Shown here piece by piece: positions 18,900 through 26,686 of a stretch of 64,000 bases of DNA. The stretch covers positions 310,001 to 374,000 of the forward strand of contig NZ_POSP01000004.1 in NCBI RefSeq assembly GCF_002885975.1. The letters run 5' to 3'. The DNA is from Paucibacter aquatile (lineage in GTDB: Bacteria; Pseudomonadota; Gammaproteobacteria; Burkholderiales; Burkholderiaceae_C). The notes under the pieces are model-generated. The model was not told where the DNA came from, ran no database searches, and saw only the letters and a program-made list of their open reading frames with translations. The translations under genes and the position numbers were made by a program. Numbering within the stretch: the first letter of the stretch is position 1; each line of letters opens with the position of its first letter.

Positions 18900-19038
18900 A
18901 GCTTGTGAATTTTCTACTGCGCGACTGCCATGCGTCGTTGGTCCGGTGCTCGGAATCCTCACGTACAGGAAGTACGTTCCGGGTCCTGCGCTCCGTCCGC
19001 CTAGCCTGACAGCCGCTCGCTACGAAAATTCCCAAGCT
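18900..19038 (+). repeat. 139-bp imperfect palindromic intergenic element
   Basis: The ends pair as AGCTTGTGAATTTTC (left) with the complement of GAAAATTCCCAAGCT (right). The centre is ACGTAC-AGGAA-GTACGT, a perfect 6-bp inverted repeat at 18961-18977. The flanks in between also pair partially (TCGGAATCCTCACG against CGTTCCGGGTCC). The element separates the ligase from the ABC transporter genes. It resembles short palindromic intergenic repeats found in Burkholderiales and may act as a transcript end or processing site, or be a MITE-like relic. No ORF lies in it. Confidence 0.7.
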
Positions 19039-19106
19039 AACAGTTCCATTCCTCGTGTTGTGATTTGTTGATTGCCCCATTCACCCCCGCCCTGGAGACC
19101 CTTGCC

Positions 19107-20315
19107 ATGAAGACCAAGCGCTCAATGATGAAGAAGCTCGTGCCCGCCGCCTTGAACTCAGCTGCGATGGCTTGCGTGTTGCTCGGCGCCAGCGGCTCCG
19201 CTTTGGCGGCCGACAAGGTCAAGGTCGGCCTGCTCAGCACCTTGTCCGGCCCCGGCGCTGGCCTGGGCGTGGACATCCGCGATGGCTTTCAGCTGGGGCT
19301 CAAGCATGCGGGTGGCAAGTTCGGCGGCCTGCCGGTCGAGCTGATCACGGCGGACGACCAGCAGAACCCCGAGGTCGCCAAGCAGACCTCGGACCGCCTG
19401 ATCAAGCGTGACAAGGTCGACTTCATGACCGGCATCGTGTTTTCCAATCTGATGCTCGCCGTGGGCCCCAGCGTGTTCGAAAGCAAGACGCCTTACATCA
19501 GCGCCAATGCCGGCCCCTCGCAATACGCCGGTGAGCAGTGCAACCCCTATTTCTTCAACGTGGCCTGGCAGAACGACAACCTGCACGAGGCCGTGGGCAA
19601 GACGGTGATGGACAAGGGCTTCAAGAAGCTGGTGCTGCTGGCGCCGAACTACCCGGCCGGCAAGGATGCGCTGACCGGCTTCAAGCGCTTCTACAAGGGC
19701 GCGGTGGTCGAGGAGATCTACACCAAGCTCGGCCAGCTGGACTACGCCGCCGAGCTGGCGCAGGCGCGCGCCGCCAAGCCCGATGCCATGTACATCTTCC
19801 TGCCCGGCGGCATGGGCATCAACTTCATCAAGCAGTTTGTCGGCGCCGGCCTGTCCAAGGACGTGACCCTGTTCGGCCCCGGCTTCTCGGCCGACGAGGA
19901 TGTGATCAAGGCCGTGGGCGAGCCCATGCTGGGCATGTTCAACAGCTCGCACTGGGCGCATGACATGGACAACGCCGCCAACAAGAAGTTCGTGGCGGAC
20001 TTCCAGAAAGACTACGGCCGCCTGCCTTCGCTCTACGCCAGCCAGGGCTATGACGCGGCCTTGCTGATGAACGCCGCGGTGCGCGATGTGAAGGGCAAGA
20101 TCGAAGACAAGGACGCGCTGCTCAAGGCCATCAAGGCCGCCAAGTTCGAGTCCGTGCGCGGCGCTTTCAAGTTCAACAACAACCAATACCCGATCCAGGA
20201 CTACTACCTGCGCGTGATCGGCAAGGACGCCCAGGGCCGCGTCACCAACAAGACCCTGGGCAAGATCTTCAGCAACCATGCGGATGCCTACGCGGCGTCG
20301 TGCAAGATGAAGTGA
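19107..20315 (+). CDS. Liv-type ABC transporter substrate-binding protein
   Basis: A 402-residue periplasmic binding protein of the leucine/amide/urea type (peripla_BP_6). A signal peptide ends at ALAADK, followed by VKVGLLSTLSGPGAGLGVDIRDGFQL, a typical family opening. The chosen ATG (19107) has GGAGA about 9 nt upstream. It begins the ABC importer set with the downstream permeases and ATPases, from which it is now separated by a small repeat-bounded insertion. In this catabolic cluster it most likely captures anthranilate or a related aromatic acid (inference). Confidence 0.9.
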   Translation: MKTKRSMMKKLVPAALNSAAMACVLLGASGSALAADKVKVGLLSTLSGPGAGLGVDIRDGFQLGLKHAGGKFGGLPVELITADDQQNPEVAKQTSDRLIKRDKVDFMTGIVFSNLMLAVGPSVFESKTPYISANAGPSQYAGEQCNPYFFNVAWQNDNLHEAVGKTVMDKGFKKLVLLAPNYPAGKDALTGFKRFYKGAVVEEIYTKLGQLDYAAELAQARAAKPDAMYIFLPGGMGINFIKQFVGAGLSKDVTLFGPGFSADEDVIKAVGEPMLGMFNSSHWAHDMDNAANKKFVADFQKDYGRLPSLYASQGYDAALLMNAAVRDVKGKIEDKDALLKAIKAAKFESVRGAFKFNNNQYPIQDYYLRVIGKDAQGRVTNKTLGKIFSNHADAYAASCKMK

Positions 20316-20322
20316 GATGCAA

Positions 20323-20354
20323 GTGAACAGGTGAACAGGTGAACAGGTGAACAG
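20323..20354 (+). repeat. Left tandem array, 4 x GTGAACAG
   Basis: Four head-to-tail perfect octamers begin 8 bp after the binding-protein stop. A partial fifth copy (GTGAA) supplies the GTG start codon of the enclosed gene, so the repeats double as its leader. Confidence 0.9.
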
Positions 20355-20723
20355 GTGAAGCGGGCGCATCGGGACTTGGCGGCGTGGCAGGAGGCCATGA
20401 ATTTGGTCGCCGCCGTGTACGCCTCGACCGAGTGCTTGCCGAAAGAAGAACGCTACGGTTTGGTCGGGCAAATGCGCCGCGCTGCTGTTTCGATTCCTTC
20501 CAATATTGCTGAAGGTGCCGCCAAGGGCAGCACACGCGAGTTGTTCCGGTCTTTGAACATCGCCAGCGGATCTCTAGCAGAACTCGATACGCAGCTTGAT
20601 CTTGCCGAGCGATTGTTTGACTTGGATGTCGCCACAACCCGCGCTCAACTCGACCGTGTTCACAAACTCTTGACTGCGCTCTTATCGTCCATCCGCGCCA
20701 AGCTGAACCCACCCGAAACCTGA
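20355..20723 (+). CDS. Four-helix-bundle protein (S23 ribosomal-IVS / bAvd-like)
   Basis: The 122-residue product matches the family of four-helix-bundle proteins (TIGR02436): HRDLAAWQEAMNLVAAVYASTECLPKEE-type opening, then MRRAAVSIPSNIAEGAAKGSTRELFRSL, and SGSLAELDTQLDLAERL. Relatives are encoded in intervening sequences of 23S rRNA genes and as accessory proteins of diversity-generating retroelements, but neither context is present here. The GTG start at 20355 lies in the repeat array. Base composition is lower in GC than the neighbouring operon genes, consistent with transfer. Its cellular role is unknown. Confidence 0.85.
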   Translation: MKRAHRDLAAWQEAMNLVAAVYASTECLPKEERYGLVGQMRRAAVSIPSNIAEGAAKGSTRELFRSLNIASGSLAELDTQLDLAERLFDLDVATTRAQLDRVHKLLTALLSSIRAKLNPPET

Positions 20724-20734
20724 GCCCCATTCAC

Positions 20735-20766
20735 CCGTTCACCTGTTCACCTGTTCACCTGTTCAC
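20735..20766 (+). repeat. Right tandem array, CTGTTCAC octamers
   Basis: Three perfect CTGTTCAC copies (20743-20766) preceded by the variant CCGTTCAC are the inverse complement of the left array. The first permease gene starts 16 bp later. Confidence 0.9.
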
Positions 20767-20782
20767 CAGTACCTCCCCACCC

Positions 20783-21703
20783 ATGTCCCCCATCCTCCTC
20801 GCAGAACAAGCCCTCAACGGCCTGCAGTTCGGACTCATGCTGTTTTTGCTGGCCGCCGGGCTGACCCTGGTGTTCGGCATCATGGACATGATCAATCTGG
20901 CCCATGGCTCGCTGTACATGGTGGGCGCCTATCTGGCGGCTGCCGTGGCGCAGGCCACGGGTTCCTTCGGCCTGGCGGTGCTGGGTTCGCTCTTGGGCAC
21001 GGCGGTGTTCGGCATGCTGCTTGAGATGAGCGTGCTGCGCCGGCTCTATGCGCGCGACCATCTGTCCCAGGTGCTGGCGACCTTTGCCCTGATCCTGATC
21101 TGCAACGAGGGCGTGCGCATGATCTGGGGCGAGCAGCCGGTGATGCTGAACACGCCGGCTGCTCTGTCCGGGCCGGTGGAGCTGCTGCCGGGCCTCTACT
21201 ACCCGGCTTACCGCCTGCTCATCATCGGCGTCGGCTTGGCGGTCGCGCTGTTGCTCTACGTGCTGGTGACGCGCAGCCGCATCGGCATGTGGGTGCGGGC
21301 CGGGGCCTCGAACCGGCCCATGGCCACGGCCTTGGGCGTGAACATCCGCTGGTTGTTCACGGCGGTGTTCGGCTTCGGCGCGGCGCTGTGCGCGCTGGCC
21401 GGCTCGCTGCTGGGCCCGTTGCTGGCGGTGCAGGTGGGCATGGGCGAGAGCATCCTGATCCTGGCCTTTGTGGTGGTGGTGATCGGCGGCATCGGCTCCA
21501 TCCGCGGCGCCCTGGTCGGCGCGCTCTTGGTGGGCGTGGTGGACACCTGCAGCCGCAGCCTGCTGCCTGCCGCCTTGCGCCAACTGGCCTCGCCCGAACT
21601 GGCCGCCAATCTGGGCCCGGCGCTGGCCTCCATCCTGATTTACGTCTTGATGGCGGCCGTGCTGTTCTGGAAACCGCAGGGCCTGTTCCCTGCGCGTGGT
21701 TGA
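20783..21703 (+). CDS. Branched-chain-type ABC transporter permease (LivH family)
   Basis: A 306-residue polytopic inner-membrane protein with about eight hydrophobic segments. It shows the LivH signatures LNGLQFGLMLFLLAAGLTLVFGIMDMINLAHGSLYMVGAY and a C-terminal ILAFVVVVIGGIGSIRGALVGALLVGVVDT. It forms the transmembrane channel with the LivM-type permease encoded next. The operon order binding protein - permease - permease - ATPase - ATPase is standard apart from the small insertion just upstream. Confidence 0.9.
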   Translation: MSPILLAEQALNGLQFGLMLFLLAAGLTLVFGIMDMINLAHGSLYMVGAYLAAAVAQATGSFGLAVLGSLLGTAVFGMLLEMSVLRRLYARDHLSQVLATFALILICNEGVRMIWGEQPVMLNTPAALSGPVELLPGLYYPAYRLLIIGVGLAVALLLYVLVTRSRIGMWVRAGASNRPMATALGVNIRWLFTAVFGFGAALCALAGSLLGPLLAVQVGMGESILILAFVVVVIGGIGSIRGALVGALLVGVVDTCSRSLLPAALRQLASPELAANLGPALASILIYVLMAAVLFWKPQGLFPARG

Positions 21704-21733
21704 GATGCGATGCGGACCCACGAACACACATCC

Positions 21734-22723
21734 ATGAAGCACAACAGCACCGACACCGCAGCGCCCGCGCTCAGCCGGCTGGACCATCGTGGCTTCGGGC
21801 TCTGGGCCTGGCCGTTGCTGGCGGCCCTGGCCGCCTTGCCGCCCTTGCTCACAGCCCTGGGCCTGGAGTTCTACACCGGCGTGGCCAGCCGCGCGCTGAT
21901 CTTTGTGATCGCAGCGTCCAGCCTGAACCTGATCCTCGGTTTCGGCGGCATGGTCAGCTTTGGCCATGCGGCCTTTGTGGGCCTGGGTGCGTACACCGTG
22001 GGCATCTTGATGGACGCGGGCATCAGCTCGGCCTGGATCGCCTGGCCGGTGGCCATGTTGGTCAGCGGCCTGGCGGCGGGCTTGATTGGCGCCATCAGCC
22101 TGCGCACACGCGGGGTCTACTTCATCATGATCACGCTGGCCTTTGCGCAGATGTTCTATTACCTGGCCGTGTCCTTGAAGGCCTACGGCGGCGAGGACGG
22201 CTTGCCGCTGCTGCAGCGCTCGCAGCTCAGCGGCCTGGTCAATTTGCAGAACGATGCGCAGATGTACTGGCTGCTGCTGGCCTTGGCGGCGGCGGTGATG
22301 TGGGGCTTGCAGCGCCTGATCAACTCGCCCTTTGGCCACCTGCTGCAGGGCATCAAGGAGAACGAGGCGCGCATGCATGCCCTGGGCGCGCGGGTGTTCG
22401 CCCTGCAGTGGCAGGCCTTTGTGCTGGCGGGGGCGATCGCCGGCCTGGCCGGTGCGCTGCTGGCGAACCTGAGCGGCCTGGTCACGCCGCACACCTTGCA
22501 CTGGTCGCAGTCGGGCCAGCTGATGATCATGGTCATCATCGGCGGCGCCGGCTCGCTCTGGGGCGGGGCCCTGGGTGCCGTGGTGCTCTTGCTGCTGGAG
22601 GAACTGCTCAGCGGCTACACCTTGCATTGGCAGATGGTCCTGGGCCTGTTGCTGCTGGCCGTGGTGATGCTGGCGCCGCAAGGCCTGGCCGGCTTGGCCG
22701 CGCGCTGGAGGGCACGGGCATGA
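21734..22723 (+). CDS. Branched-chain-type ABC transporter permease (LivM family)
   Basis: A 329-residue polytopic permease with multiple hydrophobic helices and the LivM marks LILGFGGMVSFGHAAFVGLGAY, LRTRGVYFIMITLAFAQMFYY and MVIIGGAGSLWGGALGAVVLLLLEE. A start at ATG 21710 (8 residues longer) cannot be excluded. The stop overlaps the ATG of the LivG-type ATPase gene. Confidence 0.9.
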   Translation: MKHNSTDTAAPALSRLDHRGFGLWAWPLLAALAALPPLLTALGLEFYTGVASRALIFVIAASSLNLILGFGGMVSFGHAAFVGLGAYTVGILMDAGISSAWIAWPVAMLVSGLAAGLIGAISLRTRGVYFIMITLAFAQMFYYLAVSLKAYGGEDGLPLLQRSQLSGLVNLQNDAQMYWLLLALAAAVMWGLQRLINSPFGHLLQGIKENEARMHALGARVFALQWQAFVLAGAIAGLAGALLANLSGLVTPHTLHWSQSGQLMIMVIIGGAGSLWGGALGAVVLLLLEELLSGYTLHWQMVLGLLLLAVVMLAPQGLAGLAARWRARA

Positions 22724-23517
22724 GCGCGGCACTTCAGAACACCGGGCCCATGCTGCAGGTTGAGCGCCTGTGCAAGCGCTTCGGCGCCCTGGCCGCCACG
22801 GACGAGGCCAGCTTTGCCCTGCACCGCGGCGAGATCCATGCCTTGATCGGCCCCAATGGCGCCGGCAAGACCACGCTGATCCACCAGCTCTCGGGCGCGC
22901 TGCGGCCGGACAGCGGCCGGGTGCTGCTCGATGGGCAAGACCTGACCCCGCTGGGCATGGCCGGCCGCGTTGCCGCCGGCCTGGTGCGCTCCTTCCAGAT
23001 CACCAGCATCTTCAAACGCCTGAGCGTGCGCGACAACATCGCCCTGGGCTTGCAGGCGCGTCGGCCCGGCTTGCCCAATCTCTGGCGCCGGGCCTCGGCC
23101 GAGCGGGCCTTGCAGGAGCAGGCTGAAGCTTTGCTGGAGCTGTGCGGCCTGGCGGCTCGGGCCGACGAACTGGCGGGCAGCCTGGCCCATGGCGAGCAGC
23201 GGCAGCTGGAGGTGGGCCTGGCCCTGGCGGCGCAGCCGCGCCTGCTGTTGCTGGACGAGCCCATGGCCGGCATGGGCCCCGATGAATCCGAGCGCATGGT
23301 GCTGCTGCTGCAGCGCCTGCGCGCCGAGCAAGGCCTGACCTTGCTGCTGGTGGAGCATGACATGGACGCGGTGTTCCGCCTGGCCGACCGCATCTCTACC
23401 CTGGTGTTCGGCCGCATCATCGCCAGCGGCACGCCGCAGGAGATTCGCGAGCACCCCGAGGTGCGCCGCGCCTATCTGGGCGACGAGGCCAGTGACGAAA
23501 TGGAGGCCGCGCTGTGA
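22720..23517 (+). CDS. ABC transporter ATP-binding protein (LivG family)
   Basis: A 265-residue cytoplasmic ATPase. Walker A is GPNGAGKTT; the signature segment is degenerate (GSLAHGEQRQLEVGLAL, with AHGEQ in place of LSGGQ, as is common in LivG); Walker B is LLLLDEPMAGMGPDE; and the His switch is LLVEHDM. The ATG overlaps the LivM-type stop and its own stop overlaps the GTG of the next ATPase, so the genes are translationally coupled. Confidence 0.92.
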   Translation: MSAALQNTGPMLQVERLCKRFGALAATDEASFALHRGEIHALIGPNGAGKTTLIHQLSGALRPDSGRVLLDGQDLTPLGMAGRVAAGLVRSFQITSIFKRLSVRDNIALGLQARRPGLPNLWRRASAERALQEQAEALLELCGLAARADELAGSLAHGEQRQLEVGLALAAQPRLLLLDEPMAGMGPDESERMVLLLQRLRAEQGLTLLLVEHDMDAVFRLADRISTLVFGRIIASGTPQEIREHPEVRRAYLGDEASDEMEAAL

Positions 23518-24257
23518 GCACAGGAACTGGCGTGCAAAGCTCGGGCGGCGAAGCGCTCTTGGAAGTGAGTGGTCTGCAGGCCGCTTACGGCAGCAGCCAG
23601 GTGCTGTTCGGCCTGGATCTGCGTTTGCAGGCCGGCGAGGTGCTGACCCTGCTGGGCCGCAATGGCATGGGCAAGAGCACCACACTGCGCTGCTTGTGCG
23701 GCTGGATGGCGCCCACGGCCGGGCGCATTCGCTTCTGTGGCGAAGACGTGTCCGGCTGGTCGGCCGACCGCATCGCCCGCCTGGGCCTGGGCCTGGTGCC
23801 GGAAGGGCGGCAGATCTTCCCCAACCTCAGCGTGCGCGAGAACCTGACGGCCTTTGCCGCCAACCGCTGCGCCGCGCGCGAACCCTGGACCGAGGAGCGG
23901 GTGTTCCAGCTGTTCCCGCGCCTGCAAGAGCGCGCCGCCAATATGGGCAACCAGCTCTCGGGCGGCGAGCAGCAGATGCTGGCGATTGCCCGCGCCCTGA
24001 TGGGCAACCCGCGCCTCTTGGTGCTGGACGAGGCCAGCGAGGGCCTGGCGCCCCTGGTGCGCGAGGAGATCTGGCGCTGCCTCGACCATTTGCGTGCGGC
24101 GGGTCAGACGATTCTGGTGGTGGACAAATACGTGCGGCGCCTGATCCGCTTGGCCGACCGGCACCACATCCTGGAGCGCGGCCGCATGGTCTGGTCGGGC
24201 GACTCGGCCGAGCTGGCCGCGCAGCCCGAGCTCTGGCAGCGTTATCTGGGGGTGTGA
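23514..24257 (+). CDS. ABC transporter ATP-binding protein (LivF family)
   Basis: A 247-residue ATPase with Walker A GRNGMGKST, LivF-typical LGLVPEGRQIFPNLSVRENL, signature LSGGEQQMLAIARAL and Walker B LLVLDEASEGLAP. It starts with GTG at 23514 in an overlap with the LivG-type gene. The usual His-switch position reads LVVDKYVRRL instead of LVEQ(N/D), a small departure that occurs in the LivF group of aromatic-acid clusters. It completes the importer. Confidence 0.9.
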   Translation: MSTGTGVQSSGGEALLEVSGLQAAYGSSQVLFGLDLRLQAGEVLTLLGRNGMGKSTTLRCLCGWMAPTAGRIRFCGEDVSGWSADRIARLGLGLVPEGRQIFPNLSVRENLTAFAANRCAAREPWTEERVFQLFPRLQERAANMGNQLSGGEQQMLAIARALMGNPRLLVLDEASEGLAPLVREEIWRCLDHLRAAGQTILVVDKYVRRLIRLADRHHILERGRMVWSGDSAELAAQPELWQRYLGV

Positions 24258-24260
24258 TTG

Positions 24261-24794
24261 GTGAGCACGAATATGAACGCAAACATGAATCTCAGCGAGC
24301 CCGCGCCCCGCTGGGTGTTCGAGCGCCGCGAGCGGGTGCGTTTCGGCCATTGCGACCCGGCCGGCATCGTCTTCTACCCGCGCTATTTCGAGATGCTCAA
24401 CGCCTTGATCGAAGACTGGGTCAGCGAGGGCCTGGGCGTCGATTTTTCGCAGCTGCTGGGCCCTCGCCGCGTGGGCCTGCCGACCGTGCACCTGGAGACC
24501 GATTTCCGGCGCATCAGCCGCATGGGCGACACTCTGATCCAGCGCATCGCCATCGCCCGGCTGGGCCGCAGCTCGCTGGGGCTGACGGTGCATTTTGAGG
24601 GGGAGGGCGATGAGGGCAGGGCGCCTGAGTCGAGTGAGCCCCATCCTGGCCCTCGCGTGGTGTTTCAGCAGGTGCTGGTCTGCACCTCGCTGGACAGCCA
24701 CCGCCCCCAAGCCTTTCCCGACGATTTGCGCGCAGCCTTGCAAGCAGCGCTTGACCGGCCTGCCCCGCAGGCCCGAGGAGTGAGTTCCCCATGA
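24261..24794 (+). CDS. 4-hydroxybenzoyl-CoA-type thioesterase
   Basis: A 177-residue hotdog-fold thioesterase. The motif VRFGHCDPAGIVFYPRYFEMLN carries the catalytic Asp of the 4-hydroxybenzoyl-CoA thioesterase group, and GVDFSQLL...GLPTVHLETDFRR follows. It lies directly after the ABC ATPase (GTG at 24261; ATG at 24273 is an alternative) and overlaps the RidA gene. It may recycle CoA from dead-end 2-aminobenzoyl-CoA or ring-opened thioesters. The C-terminus contains a Glu/Gly/Ser/Pro-rich insertion not expected in the core fold. Confidence 0.82.
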   Translation: MSTNMNANMNLSEPAPRWVFERRERVRFGHCDPAGIVFYPRYFEMLNALIEDWVSEGLGVDFSQLLGPRRVGLPTVHLETDFRRISRMGDTLIQRIAIARLGRSSLGLTVHFEGEGDEGRAPESSEPHPGPRVVFQQVLVCTSLDSHRPQAFPDDLRAALQAALDRPAPQARGVSSP

Positions 24795-25219
24795 GCAGTA
24801 CCCCCCAAGGCTCGATTGCCGATCACAAACAAATCCTGCAACCGGCCGGCTGGGCCGCGCCACGCGGCTATGCCAATGGCGTGGCGGCCACGGGTCGCCA
24901 GGTCTTTGTGGCCGGCCAGATCGGCTGGAACGCGCAGTGCCAGTTCGAGAGCGATGACTTCATCGCCCAGGTGCGCCAGTCGCTGATCAACATCAAGGCC
25001 GTGCTGGCCGAAGCCGGCGCCACCCCTGCCCACATCACCCGCATGACCTGGTACCTGCTGGACAAGCGCGAATACCTGGCCCGTGGCCGCGAGGTGGGCC
25101 AGGCCTACCGCGAGGTGCTGGGGCATGAGTACCAGATCGCCATGTCGGCGGTGCAGGTGGCGGGTCTGATGGAAGACCGGGCCAAGGTCGAGATCGAGGT
25201 CACCGCCGTCATACCTTGA
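24791..25219 (+). CDS. RidA/YjgF-family imine/enamine deaminase
   Basis: A 142-residue RidA-family protein with GYANGVAATGRQVFVAGQIGWN and the late segment HEYQIAMSAVQVAGLMEDRAKVEIEVTAVIP. RidA proteins hydrolyse reactive imines or enamines. In this operon that chemistry fits release of ammonia from the amino-cyclohexene CoA intermediates of the 2-aminobenzoyl-CoA route, a step needed before the carbon skeleton can reach glutaryl-CoA (inference). The ATG overlaps the thioesterase stop. Confidence 0.85.
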   Translation: MSSTPQGSIADHKQILQPAGWAAPRGYANGVAATGRQVFVAGQIGWNAQCQFESDDFIAQVRQSLINIKAVLAEAGATPAHITRMTWYLLDKREYLARGREVGQAYREVLGHEYQIAMSAVQVAGLMEDRAKVEIEVTAVIP

Positions 25220-25406
25220 ACGCCAACCCGGACTTTGCGCTGCCTCAGCCGGGCTGAGCTGCCTGCTGGTTACAGTGGCGTTACGAAGTGGCGATTGGTC
25301 CGAGAGCCTGGACCCCAGGCCGCGATGAGATCCACAAGCGCGGCTGGTGCCAAGCAGCCGCACTTTCAGAGACCACGAACGAAGAAAACAGATCGAGAGA
25401 CACACC

Positions 25407-26600
25407 ATGAGCAAAAGCAACAAGGCACCTTCTCCTTCATTCCACTGGGACGACCCCCTGCTGCTGAACGAGCAGCTCAGTGACGACGAGCGCATGGTGC
25501 GCGACGCCGCGGCGGCCTACTGCCAGGAGCGGCTGGCGCCGCGCGTGCTCGAGGCCTTCCGCCATGAGCGCACCGATCTGGCCATCTTCCGCGAGATGGG
25601 CGAAATCGGCCTCTTGGGCCCTACCATCGCGCCCGAGTACGGCGGCCCGGGCCTCAACTACGTGGCCTACGGCCTGATCGCCCGCGAGGTGGAGCGCGTG
25701 GATTCGGGCTACCGCTCGATGATGAGCGTGCAGAGCTCGCTGGTCATGGTGCCGATCAACGACTTCGGCAACGAAGCCACCAAGCAGAAATACCTGCCCA
25801 AGCTGGCCACCGGCGAATGGATCGGCTGTTTCGGCCTGACCGAACCCAACCACGGCTCCGACCCCGGCTCCATGGTCACCCGTGCCAAGAAGGTGGACGG
25901 CGGCTACAGCCTCACCGGCTCCAAGATGTGGATCACCAACAGCCCGGTGGCCGATGTCTTCGTGGTCTGGGCCAAGGACGATGAGGGTGCCATCCGCGGC
26001 TTCGTGCTGGAGAAGGGCTGGAAGGGCCTGAGCGCCCCGGCCATCCACGGCAAGGTGGGCCTGCGTGCGTCCATCACCGGCGAAATCGTCATGGACGGCG
26101 TGTTCTGCCCGGAAGAAAACGCATTCCCCGAAGTGCGCGGCCTGAAAGGCCCGTTTACCTGCCTGAACAGCGCCCGCTACGGCATCGCCTGGGGCGCGCT
26201 GGGCGCGGCCGAAGACTGCTGGCACACCGCCCGCCAGTACGTGCTGGACCGCCAGCAATTCGGCAAGCCCCTGGCCGCCAACCAGCTGATCCAGAAGAAG
26301 CTGGCCGATATGCAGACCGAGATCACCCTGGGCCTGCAAGGCTGCTTGCGCCTGGGCCGCATGAAGGACGAAGGCACGGCGGCGGTGGAGATCACCTCCA
26401 TCATGAAGCGCAACAGCTGCGGCAAGAGCCTGGACATCGCCCGCATGGCCCGTGACATGCTGGGCGGCAACGGCATCAGCGATGAATTCGGCATCGCCCG
26501 CCATCTGGTGAACCTGGAGGTGGTCAACACCTATGAAGGCACCCACGACATCCATGCGCTGATCCTGGGCCGGGCGCAGACGGGGATTGCGGCGTTCTGA
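25407..26600 (+). CDS. gcdH: Glutaryl-CoA dehydrogenase
   Basis: A 397-residue acyl-CoA dehydrogenase of the glutaryl-CoA type. It oxidatively decarboxylates glutaryl-CoA to crotonyl-CoA. Family blocks include FHWDDPLLLNEQLSDDERMVRD, CFGLTEPNHGSDPGSMVTRA, GSKMWITNSPVADVFVVWAK, KGPFTCLNSARYGIAWGALGAAE and the C-terminal NLEVVNTYEGTHDIHALILGRAQTGIAAF with the catalytic Glu in YEGTHD. The start at 25407 follows GAGAGA. It is separated from ridA by 187 bp, so it may have its own promoter. It supplies the exit from the anthranilate pathway to central metabolism. Confidence 0.93.
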   Translation: MSKSNKAPSPSFHWDDPLLLNEQLSDDERMVRDAAAAYCQERLAPRVLEAFRHERTDLAIFREMGEIGLLGPTIAPEYGGPGLNYVAYGLIAREVERVDSGYRSMMSVQSSLVMVPINDFGNEATKQKYLPKLATGEWIGCFGLTEPNHGSDPGSMVTRAKKVDGGYSLTGSKMWITNSPVADVFVVWAKDDEGAIRGFVLEKGWKGLSAPAIHGKVGLRASITGEIVMDGVFCPEENAFPEVRGLKGPFTCLNSARYGIAWGALGAAEDCWHTARQYVLDRQQFGKPLAANQLIQKKLADMQTEITLGLQGCLRLGRMKDEGTAAVEITSIMKRNSCGKSLDIARMARDMLGGNGISDEFGIARHLVNLEVVNTYEGTHDIHALILGRAQTGIAAF

Positions 26601-26686
26601 AGCCTGCGCCTGCGTGGCTTGCGATCTGGCTGGGCTGCGCGATCACACAGCTTGTCGAGCTGCGCCCGCTGCGGTTCGCGGCTGTT

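Larger units (their letters stand above)
20323..20766 (+). mobile_element. Putative mini-element: S23-like gene bounded by inverted octamer arrays
   Basis: Four perfect copies of GTGAACAG (20323-20354) lie on the left and, in inverted orientation, three perfect copies of CTGTTCAC plus one variant (20735-20766) on the right. They enclose a single gene of 369 bp. The unit sits exactly between the binding-protein stop and the first permease gene of an otherwise standard Liv operon, which implies later insertion. No transposase is encoded. The mobility claim is inference. Confidence 0.55.

Noticed and set aside
20323..20766. Octamer arrays considered as a CRISPR array
   Set aside because: The units are 8 bp, head to tail without spacers, and no cas genes are present.
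20747..22732. Long minus-strand frame opposite the two Liv permeases
   Set aside because: His/Gln/Arg-rich shadow with no motif; the plus strand encodes typical permeases.
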